A stretch of DNA of 64,000 nt, taken from Blepharisma stoltei (taxonomy: Eukaryota > Ciliophora > Heterotrichea > Heterotrichida > Blepharismidae). The notes under the pieces were generated by a model. That model was not told the origin of the DNA and did no database searches. It saw only the letters and a list, made by a program, of their open reading frames with translations. A program made the translations under genes and the position numbers. Location of the stretch: contig CAJZBQ010000003.1 in the NCBI GenBank assembly GCA_914767885.1, positions 248,001 to 312,000 on the forward strand, given 5' to 3'. Position 1 is the first letter of the stretch. Every line of letters begins with the position of its first letter. This document shows, piece by piece, positions 22,662-32,921 of the stretch.

Positions 22662-23373
22662 ATATACATAAAATGGCGGATGACTTCCGACCCGTCCTCT
22701 TGAGACAGTTACCTGTGTATATCCGGGCATGGTTTTTGGAGCCAGGAATTGGCCCAGCTATGTCTTTGTACCTCAAGGCGAGAGGTCTAAGCGCAAAGAT
22801 CGCTGTTTTTGTGACCAAGACACTTGGGCAGTTATTCGTGACTCCTTTTTTCCAGCAGAGCCCAGCCTAGTGGGTGTCAGAAATGAGGCAAGGCGACATA
22901 GCTGCCTAAGCTGCTTTTGTGATTTGCCCCGAATGGCGAAAGCTGTTGAGTTCTTTCTCGGGATGACCGGAAAAGAGGGGAAGGCAAATTAGACGAGAAA
23001 TCGGGGTTCTCCCCAATTAAAAGGTGCCCTTCAGTGGGCAGATTTGGCGACGTACGGACAGAGTTGACGCAAGATTCAGGGCGACGAATCAAGTTGGAAA
23101 TGGAGGCGGTCAGTTGGTCATCACCTCTACCGAGAAGCCGGGGTTTCGGACCGGGCTTGAAGCGGCCACGCCTTAGCCACCTTACGGGGTTATCTCCATA
23201 AAACGTCACGGCGGCGAAGTAGGGACTTAAAATACATAGCATCTTAACATAACATAACATAACATAACATAACATGACATAACATAACATAACATAACAT
23301 GACATAACATAACATAACATGACATAACATAACATAACATAGCATAACATAACATAACATAACAAAGCATAAC
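22662..23373 (+). mobile_element. Retroposon (SINE-like) A, innermost level
   Basis: Flanked by a 12-bp duplication ATAAATTTACTA (22650-22661, 23374-23385). Begins with an AT leader ending AAAATGGCGGATGACTTCC, is clearly GC-richer than its surroundings, shares CTCTACCGAGAAGCCGGGGT with copy B at 46 kb, and ends in (AACAT)n. No reverse transcriptase. Confidence 0.85.
23240..23373 (+). repeat. (AACAT)n 3' tail of retroposon A
   Basis: About 26 pentanucleotide units with occasional AACATG variants, ending at the target-site duplication. 3' microsatellite tails are typical of some non-LTR retroelement lineages. Confidence 0.9.
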
Positions 23374-23458
23374 ATAAATTTACTAGAGCCAATGAAATAA
23401 AGATGGAATATTTAAATAGAATTAATTTAAGCGCAAAGGTATTAAAAAATTATGAGAG

Positions 23459-23686
23459 CTAATAATATGCATCTGGCTTTCTTTTCTTTAAACCTTGATC
23501 TCCCCTTTTCAATTGATGAATGCCTTTTACTAATTCGCCGACACTTGACTTTGATATATTGAACTTGTAGGCTATATCTTCATATGAAAGACCTTCATTT
23601 TGATGATCCAGGTAGTATTGTGCAATAACTAGCTTATCACCAGCTGTTAGTCTTTTCTCTTTCTGGTTTCTCCATTCAACTCCATT
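23459..23686 (-). pseudogene. Helix-turn-helix remnant (transposase-like N-terminus)
   Basis: 75 codons without a clear start, within the family 4 element. The sequence LTAGDKLVIAQYYLDHQNEG, then LSYEDIAYKFNISKSSVGEL, reads as a homeodomain-like HTH of the kind at the N-terminus of Tc1/mariner or Pogo transposases. No DDE domain follows: the frame stops at TAG 23459-23461. It may be the remains of an autonomous family 4 parent. Confidence 0.6.
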
Positions 23687-24834
23687 TTATTAGATTTAGT
23701 GCTTCTCTTTTGACTTAAAAATGCATTTTTTTTTTCAGCCGTTTATAAAAAAATTTTAAATAGAAAAATATTTATAAATATCGAACTTTTTTAATAGCGG
23801 ACGATTTTTTCGTCCGCTATTAATTGGGGGGGAGTTAGAACTATCCAATAGACAATTAAAAGAAGAGTTGATCAGGTGGACTTAAGCGCAGTGTAATCGA
23901 CTCCAAACCAGAAGGAATAAAACTTAGAAATATAAATAATTAATCGTTTTATTATCATTTATTATTACTAATCACACACACAGTAGAGTTTGGATAACTC
24001 ATCCTTAGATATTTTGGATCTTTTTAATTAAAAAATTTTTAAAAAAAATATATATAATTTTATATGTATTTTTTTCCTGCTAAATTTTTTCTATTGTATT
24101 TTTTTCATGCCGAAATTTAGACTGTTAAAATTTTACTGATATTTTTTTCATGCTGTTTTTTTAGAAAAAAAATTTTGAATTTTTTTTCCTTCTGTTTTTA
24201 ATTTTTTTATTTAAACTGATCTTTAACATTTAGGCATTAATTTTATTCTTAAAATCTCGTTATTAAAGAGAGATTTAAGCTGGGACTGTTTTTATTTTTA
24301 ACTCTATTTGACTTAAAGATCTGTATTTCAAATTTTTATAGTAGTTTTTTCATGCGGTTTGGAAAAAAAACACAGAAAACTTTTTACTATAAAGCATATG
24401 ATACAGTTCTTGCATCTATTTTTTATCTATTATGTGAATTTATAGCAAATGCAATGACTGCTATTGTCATTCATATTTAATAAAGCATTTTCTTTGCTTC
24501 TTTTTAAATATTAGTAATTTAAATATTTTTTTTTATGTGTGTATTTTTTTCATGCGGTTTTTTTTCATTTTTGGGGGTTGAATTTTTTTCCGCCCTGGTT
24601 TCGAATTTTTTTTTCTTTTCCATGTATTTTTTTCCTATCGTTTCAAAAAATTGGAAAATTTTATGTCAAATTTGACTGTGGGAAACTGTAGGAAAAAAAT
24701 ACAGTGTATTTTTTTCCGCTTCACCCAAACATTTGCATGATATGAAAATCGTTCGATCAAGGATGGGGGTTAATTTTCCCAATTTTTAGGAATTTTTACA
24801 GTCAATCGTTCGATCAAGGATGGGGGGGGAGTTA

Positions 24835-25085
24835 ATTAAAATTATGTTTTCCTTGAAGCCTTTAATATGATAGGATCAGTATCAGCTCTGAATAACGGAT
24901 CGGTGGATCGACCGTTAGAACCTAACTGCCTCAGACCAAGCAAGAGCTCTCTTTCCAGCACACCATTTGGAGTGCCACAACTCCAGGAAGCTGTCTCTTC
25001 GTCATTTTAGACCCTCTAGGAACCTAAGTCCCTTTCCTATGGAACGTTAGAGGAGTTTCAACCTCTAACGTTCCTCCATTTTAAA
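24835..25085 (-). mobile_element. Possible degenerate retroposon E in a gene-free stretch
   Basis: On the minus strand the sequence begins CACAATTTAAAATGGAGG, matching the leader plus AAAATGGMG start of the retroposons, and is GC-richer to about 24880. It contains a short inverted repeat (GGAACGTTAGAGG...CCTCTAACGTTCC). No clear tail or target duplication. The remainder of 24835-25125 shows nothing else. Confidence 0.35.
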
Positions 25086-25125
25086 TTGTGAATAAATTAT
25101 TTAAAAATATAGACCCAGGAAAGCT

Positions 25126-26504
25126 TTAGTCCATTATGACCTCTCCAAGAACTTTTCTAGACTTTTTTAAAGAAAAATAGAATCTATATAGTTTATAATC
25201 CAAAACGAAATAAAGAGAATCTTTATAAATGACAGGATAAGAAAAAATAAACGTTCCAATCATCGCTGCGTTTACAAATTGTGACCAGCTATATAAATTA
25301 AAAGGATCGCTTTCATAAACATATCCTAATGAGTCAATCACATATGCTCGGTCATTAGCGACACAATTAACCTTAATTGAGCTTTTAACAAGAGTTTCTA
25401 AAGGTAATAAAGAAAAAGAGTCTAATAAAGGATCATATATAAAAGCTTTTGTTTCTCCAAAGCCTGCTATAATAAATTGGTCTAAAAATATTGCAATTGA
25501 GCATGCTCTTCATTTCATTGAATTATTAGCAGATTGTGCTCAGCGGTTACTTGCCAAATCAAACCTTTTAGAAAGGCTTAGGCAAGTTCCATTAAAGCCG
25601 CCAAATGTATAGATTTGACCATTGTAGTAAATTGCAGATGAAGAGACACATGGAAAGCCTCTTGATAGCTGCTTAACTCGATAGCTTGAGTCTATAATAA
25701 ATGTAATCCCAGTGTATTTCCCATTATTAACTCCCCCCCCATCCTTGATCGAACGACTCGCCATCTTTTGATCAAGGATGGGGGTTAAAAAAAATTTTTT
25801 TTGGAAAAAAAAAATTTATATATAAAAATAAAAATATATATATATATTTTTTTATTTACTTTTAAATAAGAGGGTTAAGAGTATTTAATAATTATTTTTA
25901 CAGCAAAAATTGAATTAATTTCATAAAATACCAATTTAATATATTTTGATTTATTAGTTACCCTTTAAAATGTATAAATTTTAATTTGTTTCTTATTGAA
26001 TTCAAATTTTTTTTTTTTAAAATTTAAAAAAATCTCTATTTTATTAGATTATTGAGTTTTTAAGTCTGGGTTGATGAGTAAATCACTTCGAATAGTTGAT
26101 TCCGTAGCTTTCTGTCGTCTCAAAGCTTCTGAAAACAACTTCATTATGTGCATCTTCCCAAGCTTTTGATAACTAATATATTTTTATATATATAAAAATT
26201 TGCATGATATGAAAATCGTTCGATCAAGGATGGGGGTTAATTTTCCCAATTTTTAGGAATTTTTACAGTCAATCGTTCGATCAGGGATGGGGGGGGGAGT
26301 AAGTAAATTCCCATAGCAAAAAATTTTATTTCCAGGAATAATGCACATGCATATTCTATTATCAATGTTTTCAGAAACATTTACAGTGATTTCTTTTTTT
26401 GTTAGTTTCTCAATATCCACTGCATTTAATCTATTCGTGTGATGAATAAAAATCAATACCTTGTCATAATCATAATTTACTGGAGAAGTCTCTTTATATT
26501 CCAT
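25126..26504 (-). CDS. Kelch-repeat-like protein
   Basis: 268 aa after removing a 572-bp family 2 element. Kelch-type blades are suggested by SSSAIYYNGQIYTFGGFNGT, then RFDLASNRWAQSA, and MKWRACSIAIFLDQFIIAGFG, with the diagnostic GG doublet and a distal Trp. Further blades are degenerate. Several Trp are TGA. It may act as a binding scaffold. Start ATG 26502-26504; stop TAA 25126-25128. Confidence 0.75.
25728..26299. mobile_element. Family 2 IES in the kelch gene
   Basis: 572 bp, TAA borders (25728-25730, 26300-26302). Same ends and interior as the copy at 2352. Keeping one TAA joins FCYGNL to LNNGKYTG in frame. Confidence 0.92.
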
Positions 26505-26589
26505 TTTTACTTATTAATGCTCAATGAGTTTTAAAGTTATTCGAATTTGCGAGACGGCTTCAACGGAATCAGAAAAGGCAAAAAGTAGC

Positions 26590-29046
26590 CTAGAGATCAA
26601 CATTGAAATTAAAGTCAGGGTTTGGGATAAAATCATCACCTACATAAGTATACGAGCAAGTATGAGTTCTGACTCATGAGCCATTTTCAGGGTGTTTTTG
26701 GATATGGTCTCTATATCTATCATTGCTGATAATTACTGCATTTTTATCTTTTCCATACTGCAAGGCATAAGAGTCATCGTAGTCTCATGGTGGGGTCTTT
26801 ATCAAAAGACCTTTGGAGTCTAAGGTTTTTAGGATTTCGAATCCGACAGGGATTTTCTTACTCCCCCCTCCGTGAGTGAACAAAACCATTAGAAAAATCC
26901 CTATTTTTTGCCCAAAAACCCACCCTCCGTGAGTGAAACAAAAATTTTTTATGGAAAAAAAATTTAATATATAAATGATAATTAGTATAATGAAATCTAT
27001 TGCTAATTCTGTTTAATTTTTAACGAATTGCTTTTTAAACATAAATTTTATAAATTAAATTAATATTTGCTTTCCAATTTTTGCGAATTAGGATTTTTTT
27101 AAATTTCGAAAAAAAATATATTTTTTATAAGTGAGCGAACAAAATTTTTTTGTTCACTCACGGAGGGGGGGGGGAGTTAGCATTTGCCCCAATAAGTTTA
27201 AGTTCTTCTACTCTGTCTCCTTGCAGATACTGGTCAGGAACAACAGCTTTAGCTTCATATCCTTTATTTTGGAAATATTCAATAGCAATTTTAATTCCTT
27301 TGCAAGAAAAAGCTCCATTTCCATGCCTTATTGCTACATTAGATCCATCAATGATTATCAATCTTTTTTCTTCTTTTACTTCTTCAAAAAACAATCCAGC
27401 TTGGTCAACGTCAAATCCCAAAGGATCCCAGAATTCGTCCTCTTTTACTTCTTTTTTCTCTTTAAAATGCTCTAATAAATCATTTATTAACTCACGGGCT
27501 ATTGTAGCTCTTATAATTTCATACTGATTAACTGGGGCTGGTTCATTTAAAAAGTCTTTATGGGAAAGATAATAGTCATGCAAAGGTAAAAATCCAATGG
27601 ATCTTGCATCTTCTGGGAGTAAAAGATGAAGGTTTAAAGCACAATCAGAATCAGGAATTGAAAAAAAAGTAAGCATTAAGGTCTCTAAGTCTTCTTTTAA
27701 TGAAGGGGTAAGAAGAAGCTTAGGAAGGTCACGATACGAGTTAATTCAGTATAAAAATATAAGAACTGCACCAAGCCACGATGATGACCAATTTTCTATT
27801 TTCTGCACAATTCTATGCATAAACTGGCTAAAATACTCAAAAACTTGGGTTGCAGATCCAGGCAAAATTCCAGAAAACAAACTTGGATCATGATTTACCA
27901 AATTTTGAAGCTCTCTATAGTCCTTTACAGTAATATGGACCGTGAAAATTCACAGTTGAACCATGCTGACCAGCAAATTCGAATATTGTTCTGCATTTTC
28001 TTTCCTGCCCAGAAAAACGTCCATATTTTCCAAGCAGCATCTCATTAGAAAAGTAACATCATCAGTGTTCACCCCAGTCAAATAAACCCCTTGGATTTTT
28101 AAAAATGATAAGCAAAAGCTGATATACCAAGAAGGCTGAGACGATACCTTCACTAATGCTTGATGCTGATCCCATCTAGCCCTAAGTTCGTCATATATAT
28201 TAAATAGCTGCTCTCTACAACTTATAGGCTCACTAGTTGATAAGGCTCGTGAGAGGCCATAAACTGCTCCAAATAAGTCGCCAGTTCATTGATGGAATAC
28301 TACAATAAACCTTACATCCTAATAATTCGTGAGTTCTGCCTGAAAATGAGTAAACCTTGCTATAATAAGCAGCATTTTTTCTCATATTAATAATATAAAT
28401 CAAATATTAGCCATATTCATCTATTAGCCATATAAATTTTTAAAGACCTGTTCAAAAAATCCCTCACATCTTTTTGGATACTTTTATCTTGCTTTCCTTT
28501 CAGTTTCAAAGTTTCCGCTACTGCAACTAGCAGCCTTCCCAGCATTTTCCTTGCAATGGCATCAGGCAAATGAGGCTCTTTTAATGGCTCAAAAGTTTTT
28601 CATGCTTGTTTTATCATATTCCCCAAGCTTTCCTTATTTTTCAACAGCATGCTCTCAAAATTTTGCTTTAAGCTGCCATTTGACTTTTGCAATTCTTGTT
28701 CTGCCCTCTTGATTTCTTTTTTAATCAGCGTCCAAAAGCGTTCGTCGATTTGCTTTTGCTGGATCATCTGAAGCATGGAGGACCGGCACATGATTTGCAT
28801 GAGGACTTCTACGATTTTTCGTTTTGGGTTGGTGAAGCTTGTGTGCTCCTGCAAGACAATAGAAGCATTGGTTCTGCCTTCAAGGGTGGATTTCAATTCA
28901 TTTTCATATGTTTTAAAGCGCTTATAAAGGTCGTTGTCAGAAAGTCTGATTATGTCTTCAGAAGGATCTTGCTGAGTTTGGTGAAAATGAGGATGAGGTT
29001 GATTCTGCTGAAATTTCTCAAAGACATTCTTGCTGCTTATAGCCAT
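26590..29046 (-). CDS. EST1/SMG-like protein with C-terminal NYN (Regnase-type) nuclease
   Basis: 684 aa after removing IESs of 67 and 319 bp and a 16-nt intron. The N-terminal two-thirds resembles the 14-3-3-like/TPR domain of EST1/SMG5-7 (AAYYSKVYSFSG-type helix joined after the IES as YYSKVYSFSGRTHELLG, then FHQWTGDLFGAVYGLSRAL). The segment LLLPEDARSIGFLPLHDY matches the SMG linker. The C-terminus is a PIN-like NYN domain: LIIIDGSNVAIRHGN, FSCKGIKIAIEYF, VIISNDRYRDH and YVGDDFIPNPD, the acidic residues of ZC3H12/Regnase nucleases. No CCCH finger. Likely an RNA-decay factor (inference). Confidence 0.8.
26858..27176. mobile_element. Family 1 IES within the nuclease domain
   Basis: 319 bp with TTA borders (26858-26860, 27177-27179), reverse orientation. 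Keeping one TTA joins KLIGANA to KKIPVGFEIL in frame. Confidence 0.92.
28300..28315 (-). other. 16-nt intron
   Basis: GTAAGGTTTATTGTAG on the minus strand; splicing joins THELLG to LFHQWTGD. Confidence 0.82.
28366..28432. other. Short TA-bounded IES (67 bp)
   Basis: TA at 28366-28367 and 28433-28434. Removal joins NRSLKIY to YSKVYSFSG and fuses two frames that would otherwise look like separate genes 1 bp apart. Confidence 0.83.
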
Positions 29047-30103
29047 AATTTATAAGAACGTGGAAATTTTAATTTAAATAGTGTAGAGGTTTGTTAGGGG
29101 TTGCAGCTTGTAAGAAAATTTAATAAAAATAAGAATTCAAATGTTGGAATAAATCGAATTTGAGAATGAGCATTATTTATATAGATTTTGTTTATTTATA
29201 AACTAAAAATCGATCTTTTGGCATGCAATTCTCTTTCCTTATTGAGAACAATTTAAAATTTCAAAAAATTATACAAATTTTTATATTGGATTATATATAA
29301 TAGTTTGAAAGATTTTATTAACAAATTTTTTTAATTCTCTATTTATTTTGATTTTATCTGCAAAATCTAAATAAAATCAATCGTCATATCAATTGTTTTA
29401 TTCATAATATGTAAGTCATTCAAGATATTTTACAATTTCTCTACTTTTGAACTTTATCTCTTAAATTTTCCATGAATATTTCATCAAATAATATCGCATC
29501 GTTTGATTTCATCAAATATACAAAAATAATGTAAATGATCGCAGTATCTTAGATAACCAAAAATGGAAAGAACGGTGCCTATTAAAGCTCGCGTCAATTT
29601 TCTTAATCTTAAGTTACAGATGGGGGAAGTCGCATCGGCCACCGCAATTGTCGAGGACCCGTAAGTGTTCATCAGATTGCGAAGCCCTACACTTCGGTTA
29701 AGACGAATGAGACGATGATTCACCAGCAAGAGTGCTCTGATGCCACCTTTCTTCTCCTCTAGAATCTGCTAAAACAAGGCTAAATATGAGCACAATGAAG
29801 GCTCGTCTACTCTTTGACTTGTTAGTGTTCCATTGTTGAGTTGACTATGAATTTCTGCGGCCCTGCTTTGCGTGCATTGAAGAAGTAGTTGATCCAGGGA
29901 AACCTGTAGTCTGACTGATGCGGGTTGTCTGCCTCATCAGCTACAGGAAAAAGGCCTAATCCCTGGACCCAGCCACAACCTTGGTATCGCGTCGAAGTCC
30001 ATCTTATTGGGGACATTGCCAGATTATTTCTTTCAAGCAGGAACTAAGTCAAAACCTACCTGGATATACATAAGCACATATCAGAGCTGAATCTCAATGT
30101 TTC
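29047..30103. other. Intergenic AT-rich stretch and GC-richer block
   Basis: 29047-29555 is AT-rich with no feature I can support. From about 29560 (CCAAAAATGGAAAGAACGG) to about 30070 the base composition becomes clearly GC-richer and frames are open on both strands. It contains a plausible 15-nt intron GTAAGTGTTCATCAG (29658). It could be a retroposon copy (start resembles the AAAATGG starts) or a GC-rich exon block of the next gene. No target-site duplication or tail found. Confidence 0.4.
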
Positions 30104-31504
30104 TTGCCCAATTCACCAGGTCATGAGGCTGAGAAAATCGCTTCCAGAGTCAGGCATACTTCCATCGCCATTTTATATACTCGCTTCAATGATCAACTGG
30201 TAACAATTGACAGTCTTCCAACATCATGGGAAGACTTGCTAAATGCTATCCATCATCTTGGCCATGCTATTAATTTCACCGTCTTTTGGAATGACCACCC
30301 TATCACAAACAAACGAGAATTAGCTCTAGCTTATCTAAATAACAAAGGTGACGAAATCATATTTGAAGCCAAACAAAATCCAAACCCTATGACAAGTATG
30401 GATGAGTCGGTAAAAGCAGACTACGATAATATGATTTCTCAATTCACCCGATTCTCCACAAGTGATGAGGCCCCTTCTGAGCCATTGACTCTTCAAAACG
30501 GAATTCTATCCAAAGAAAATTTGCTGATGGTTGTTAGAAGTCTCACCTTAAAAGCCAAAGACAAGCTATTTGAAAGTGGCAGAAAATTCATTGAAAAAAG
30601 GCAAGAATTCTATGGAACTGATGAAGAAAAATATAGATCTGTCGTAATGGAGCAGCTTCAATTCCAAGAACTTTTAATATTGACTTGTTCAGCTGAAACC
30701 TTCAAAAAGCATGGAATTCCTTCAGAAGCTTTTGATAACTCAGTAAGAACTTATCAAAATGACGCTGATGTAAAAGAAGCTATTGAAAATATGTCAATTG
30801 AAGCTATTCAAGGATCTGGAGACGTTCCTGAAGGCTTAACTGAAGAGAAATTGAAAGAAATGCTCTTTTACTCATGCGATTTTATCAATCAGTATTTGGC
30901 TGCACATCCTTTGACGAATCCAATGGAAGTTATGGTTCTCAAATCAAGGGAGTCTGATGAGGTTCTTAACTCCCCCCCCCCCCCTCCGTGAGCGAACAAA
31001 AAAATTTTGTTCGCTCACGGAGGGGGGTTAATTTTTTTTTTTAAAAAAAAAATTTATATATAAATTTTATAAAAAATATTTTTTTCGAAATTTAAAAAAA
31101 TCCTAATTTGCAAAAATTGGGAAGCAAATATTAATTAATTTGCAAAATTTATGTTTTAAAAACGCAATTTGTTTAAAATTAAACAGAATTAGCTCTAGAT
31201 TTCATTATACTAATTATCACTTATATATCAAAATTTTTTTCCATTAAAATTTTTTCTATTAAAAAAATTTTTGTTCACTCACGGAGGGTGGGTTTTTGGT
31301 CAAAAAATGGCGATTTTTCTAATGGTTTTGTTCGCTCACGGAGGGGGGGGGAGTAAGAGGTTTGGCTTTGATGAGTTACAAATTTCTGCAGCAATGACTA
31401 AATATGATATAGAAAAAAACCCAAATTTTGAAGATATAAGAAAAAAGCTTAATGAAGTCACAACTAAAATTTTTGGTTTTAACCCAAGTGAAATGCCTAG
31501 ATAA
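30104..31504 (+). CDS. Unrecognised protein, start unresolved
   Basis: About 337 codons after removing a 387-bp family 1 element. The frame is open from just after TAA 30071-30073, but no in-frame ATG precedes ILYTRFNDQL; the true 5' end may lie in or beyond the GC-richer block upstream. Visible blocks: SWEDLLNAIHHLGHAI, FTVFWNDHPI, EEKLKEMLFYSCDFINQYL, and a C-terminal FGFDELQISAAM joined after the IES. Mostly helical, acidic. No domain recognised. Confidence 0.7.
30967..31353. mobile_element. Family 1 IES
   Basis: 387 bp with TAA borders (30967-30969, 31354-31356). Nearly identical to the copy at 13694. Keeping one TAA joins ESDEVL to KRFGFDEL in frame. Confidence 0.92.
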
Positions 31505-31534
31505 TATTAGATTTTTATAAGTAAGGTTATAAAT

Positions 31535-32161
31535 ATGAGGTCAAAGAGCACAAATTTGAGCCAAATTACACTACATGGAAATGAAAAGCCGATCCCAAAA
31601 ACAATTAATCTGAATCAAATGCATTTTCACCAGTTTAAACATTTGAATTATACAGGGAATTTGGACATGACGCCTTATAAAGATATTAGTCAGTTTTATT
31701 GCCGTGATATATACGGTCATATCTCTGTTCCTGCATGGCCATATACTACCCCGAAGCCAGCATTGAGCCAAAAGAGCGTTAAAGAAATGCCAATTCAGTT
31801 AGTCGCTAGTAAAGCTGAGCAAACGGTTTCACTGTTTCAGTCTAATAGGAAAATAAGCTTACCTAGCATTAAGTCAAAAGGATCGTTATTTAAGGATTCG
31901 TTTAATATCGAAAATAAGGATATCGAAAGATCTCTTTATTTTTCAAGAAAGCCAAGATATACGGATTTTCAGCCTTATAATTTGGAAGATTTCAAAAAAA
32001 TAAATCCAAAAAATTACCTAATGCTTGGTGGCCTTGGACCAGTAAATGTTGGCCGAGATGAATGGGTGAAAAACACTAAAAAGGCAAAACTTGTAAAAGA
32101 TTATAGCAAATCTGTTAGAGATCTAAATATAAAATTCGAAGCTGATAATATATCAAATTAA
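31535..32161 (+). CDS. Unrecognised basic protein, 208 aa
   Basis: Single open frame from ATG 31535 to TAA 32159-32161. Contains FSRKPRYTDFQPYNLEDFKK and YLMLGGLGPVN followed by a Lys-rich helix DEWVKNTKKAKLVKDYSKSV. This Y-x-P-Y-x-L...LGGLGP...K-x-Y layout is seen in several small ciliary proteins, but I do not assign a name. It starts 30 bp after the preceding stop, on the same strand. Confidence 0.7.
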   Translation: MRSKSTNLSQITLHGNEKPIPKTINLNQMHFHQFKHLNYTGNLDMTPYKDISQFYCRDIYGHISVPAWPYTTPKPALSQKSVKEMPIQLVASKAEQTVSLFQSNRKISLPSIKSKGSLFKDSFNIENKDIERSLYFSRKPRYTDFQPYNLEDFKKINPKNYLMLGGLGPVNVGRDEWVKNTKKAKLVKDYSKSVRDLNIKFEADNISN

Positions 32162-32436
32162 TCAGTTGTTAAAAATATTATGTCGAAAAATTAACTCGAG
32201 TGTATTTTATTGACTAAACGACAAGAATGGGATTTTATTTCTTTTTTAACTGGTTTTTGAAGTCAAGTAATTTATTAATTAAATAAAAAGAAAACTATAA
32301 GATTTTATTGAATTTAAGAAACTAGTTTGAATTAAATTTGTTTTTTTGCAATACAAAAGTATATTAATTTTCTCAATAATTAAATTATATGCCATAAGCA
32401 ATTAAATTTAATAAGAAAATATAAAAATTATTAAAA

Positions 32437-32875
32437 ATGGAAACTCAAGTATTATCCCAACTTTCTGCTTCAAATGAATCCCTAGAAAAGTCTATTAAAG
32501 AATTTCAAGCAATTGAAAAATATTGTAAATTTTATTTAAGATTCATCGCAAAACGAGTCATTAGAAAAAATTACTTTAAATTTAGAAGATCACAAATCTA
32601 TAATGAACCAAATAAAAGCAATCAACTTTTTAGAATCAACTCAGCTTGGTATCAACTAATTAGCAACAGAAAATCTGTTAATCTATAAAGATTCAATTAA
32701 AAATCTCGAAAACACATGTGTAAACACTAAACAGTCAAACAACATGAAGTTTCTTGAAGACGAAAGAATAAATAAAGAAAGCACGCTTAATAAAATCAGA
32801 GAAGATATAGAAATGAAAAGAATTGAATTAAAAAATTCATATAAGTCAGGGATCAAAAAGATATTTAAGCAGTAA
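32437..32875 (+). CDS. Small coiled-coil protein, 135 aa
   Basis: Opens at ATG 32437 and needs a 16-nt intron (32525-32540, GTAAATTTTATTTAAG) and a 15-nt intron (32649-32663, GTATCAACTAATTAG) to reach TAA 32873-32875. Total exon length is a multiple of three. The product is a continuous Glu/Lys/Asn-rich coiled coil with a repeated NESLEK motif (residues ~14 and ~36). No other domain. Confidence 0.75.
32525..32540 (+). other. 16-nt intron
   Basis: GTAAATTTTATTTAAG; splicing joins AIEKY to YSSQNESLEK. Confidence 0.8.
32649..32663 (+). other. 15-nt intron
   Basis: GTATCAACTAATTAG; splicing joins ESTQL to ATENLLIY. Confidence 0.8.
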
Positions 32876-32921
32876 ATACATTTAATCTATTAGAATAGTT
32901 TATCCTGTACATTTAATAAAA

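Larger units (their letters stand above)
22523..23834. mobile_element. Family 4 element, third level
   Basis: Left border TAA (22523-22525) then CTCCCAATAGCGGACGAAA; right end CGTCCGCTATTAATTGGGGG, GGAG, then TTA (23835-23837). It interrupts the left arm/centre of the long-TIR element. It holds the HTH reading frame at 23459-23686 and the retroposon at 22662-23373. Confidence 0.82.
21805..24730. mobile_element. Long-TIR element, second level of the nest
   Basis: Starts GGGGTGAGGCGGAAAAAAAT and ends with its inverse; the inverted arms are about 700 bp each (21805-22523 and about 24010-24730), nearly identical, with recurring CATGAAAAAAATAC-like motifs. A 5-bp duplication ATTTG flanks it (21800-21804, 24731-24735), so it is not a TA/TNA element. 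No transposase seen. The centre is about 23838-24010. Confidence 0.85.
21350..24831. mobile_element. Family 2 element hosting a nest of three further elements
   Basis: 3482 bp, TTA at 21350-21352 and 24832-24834. Its own sequence is collinear with the family 2 copies at 2352 and 25728 up to AAAATTTG, then resumes at ATTTGCATGATATG. Everything between (21805-24730) is later insertion. Lies between the LRR gene and the kelch gene. Confidence 0.9.

Noticed and set aside
23240-23373. Telomeric repeat
   Set aside because: Unit AACAT is bounded by a target-site duplication and other retroposons end in different pentamers, so it is a retroposon tail.
22877-23392. Minus-strand frame rich in Cys-Tyr-Val-Met repeats
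   Set aside because: It is the antisense of the (AACAT)n tail of retroposon A plus its GC-rich body; repetitive and not conserved.
28383-28390. Two separate genes 1 bp apart (28387 stop, 28385 ATG)
   Set aside because: A 67-bp TA-bounded segment explains both; its removal yields one continuous EST1-like protein.
29484-30016. Minus-strand frames in the GC-richer block
   Set aside because: All frames are open there because of base composition; no ATG context, conserved motif or splice pattern supports them.
31271-31340. Short frames reading FVHSRRGG or [10 protein letters not shown] at many sites
   Set aside because: These are translations of the family 1 duplicated end and recur in every copy.
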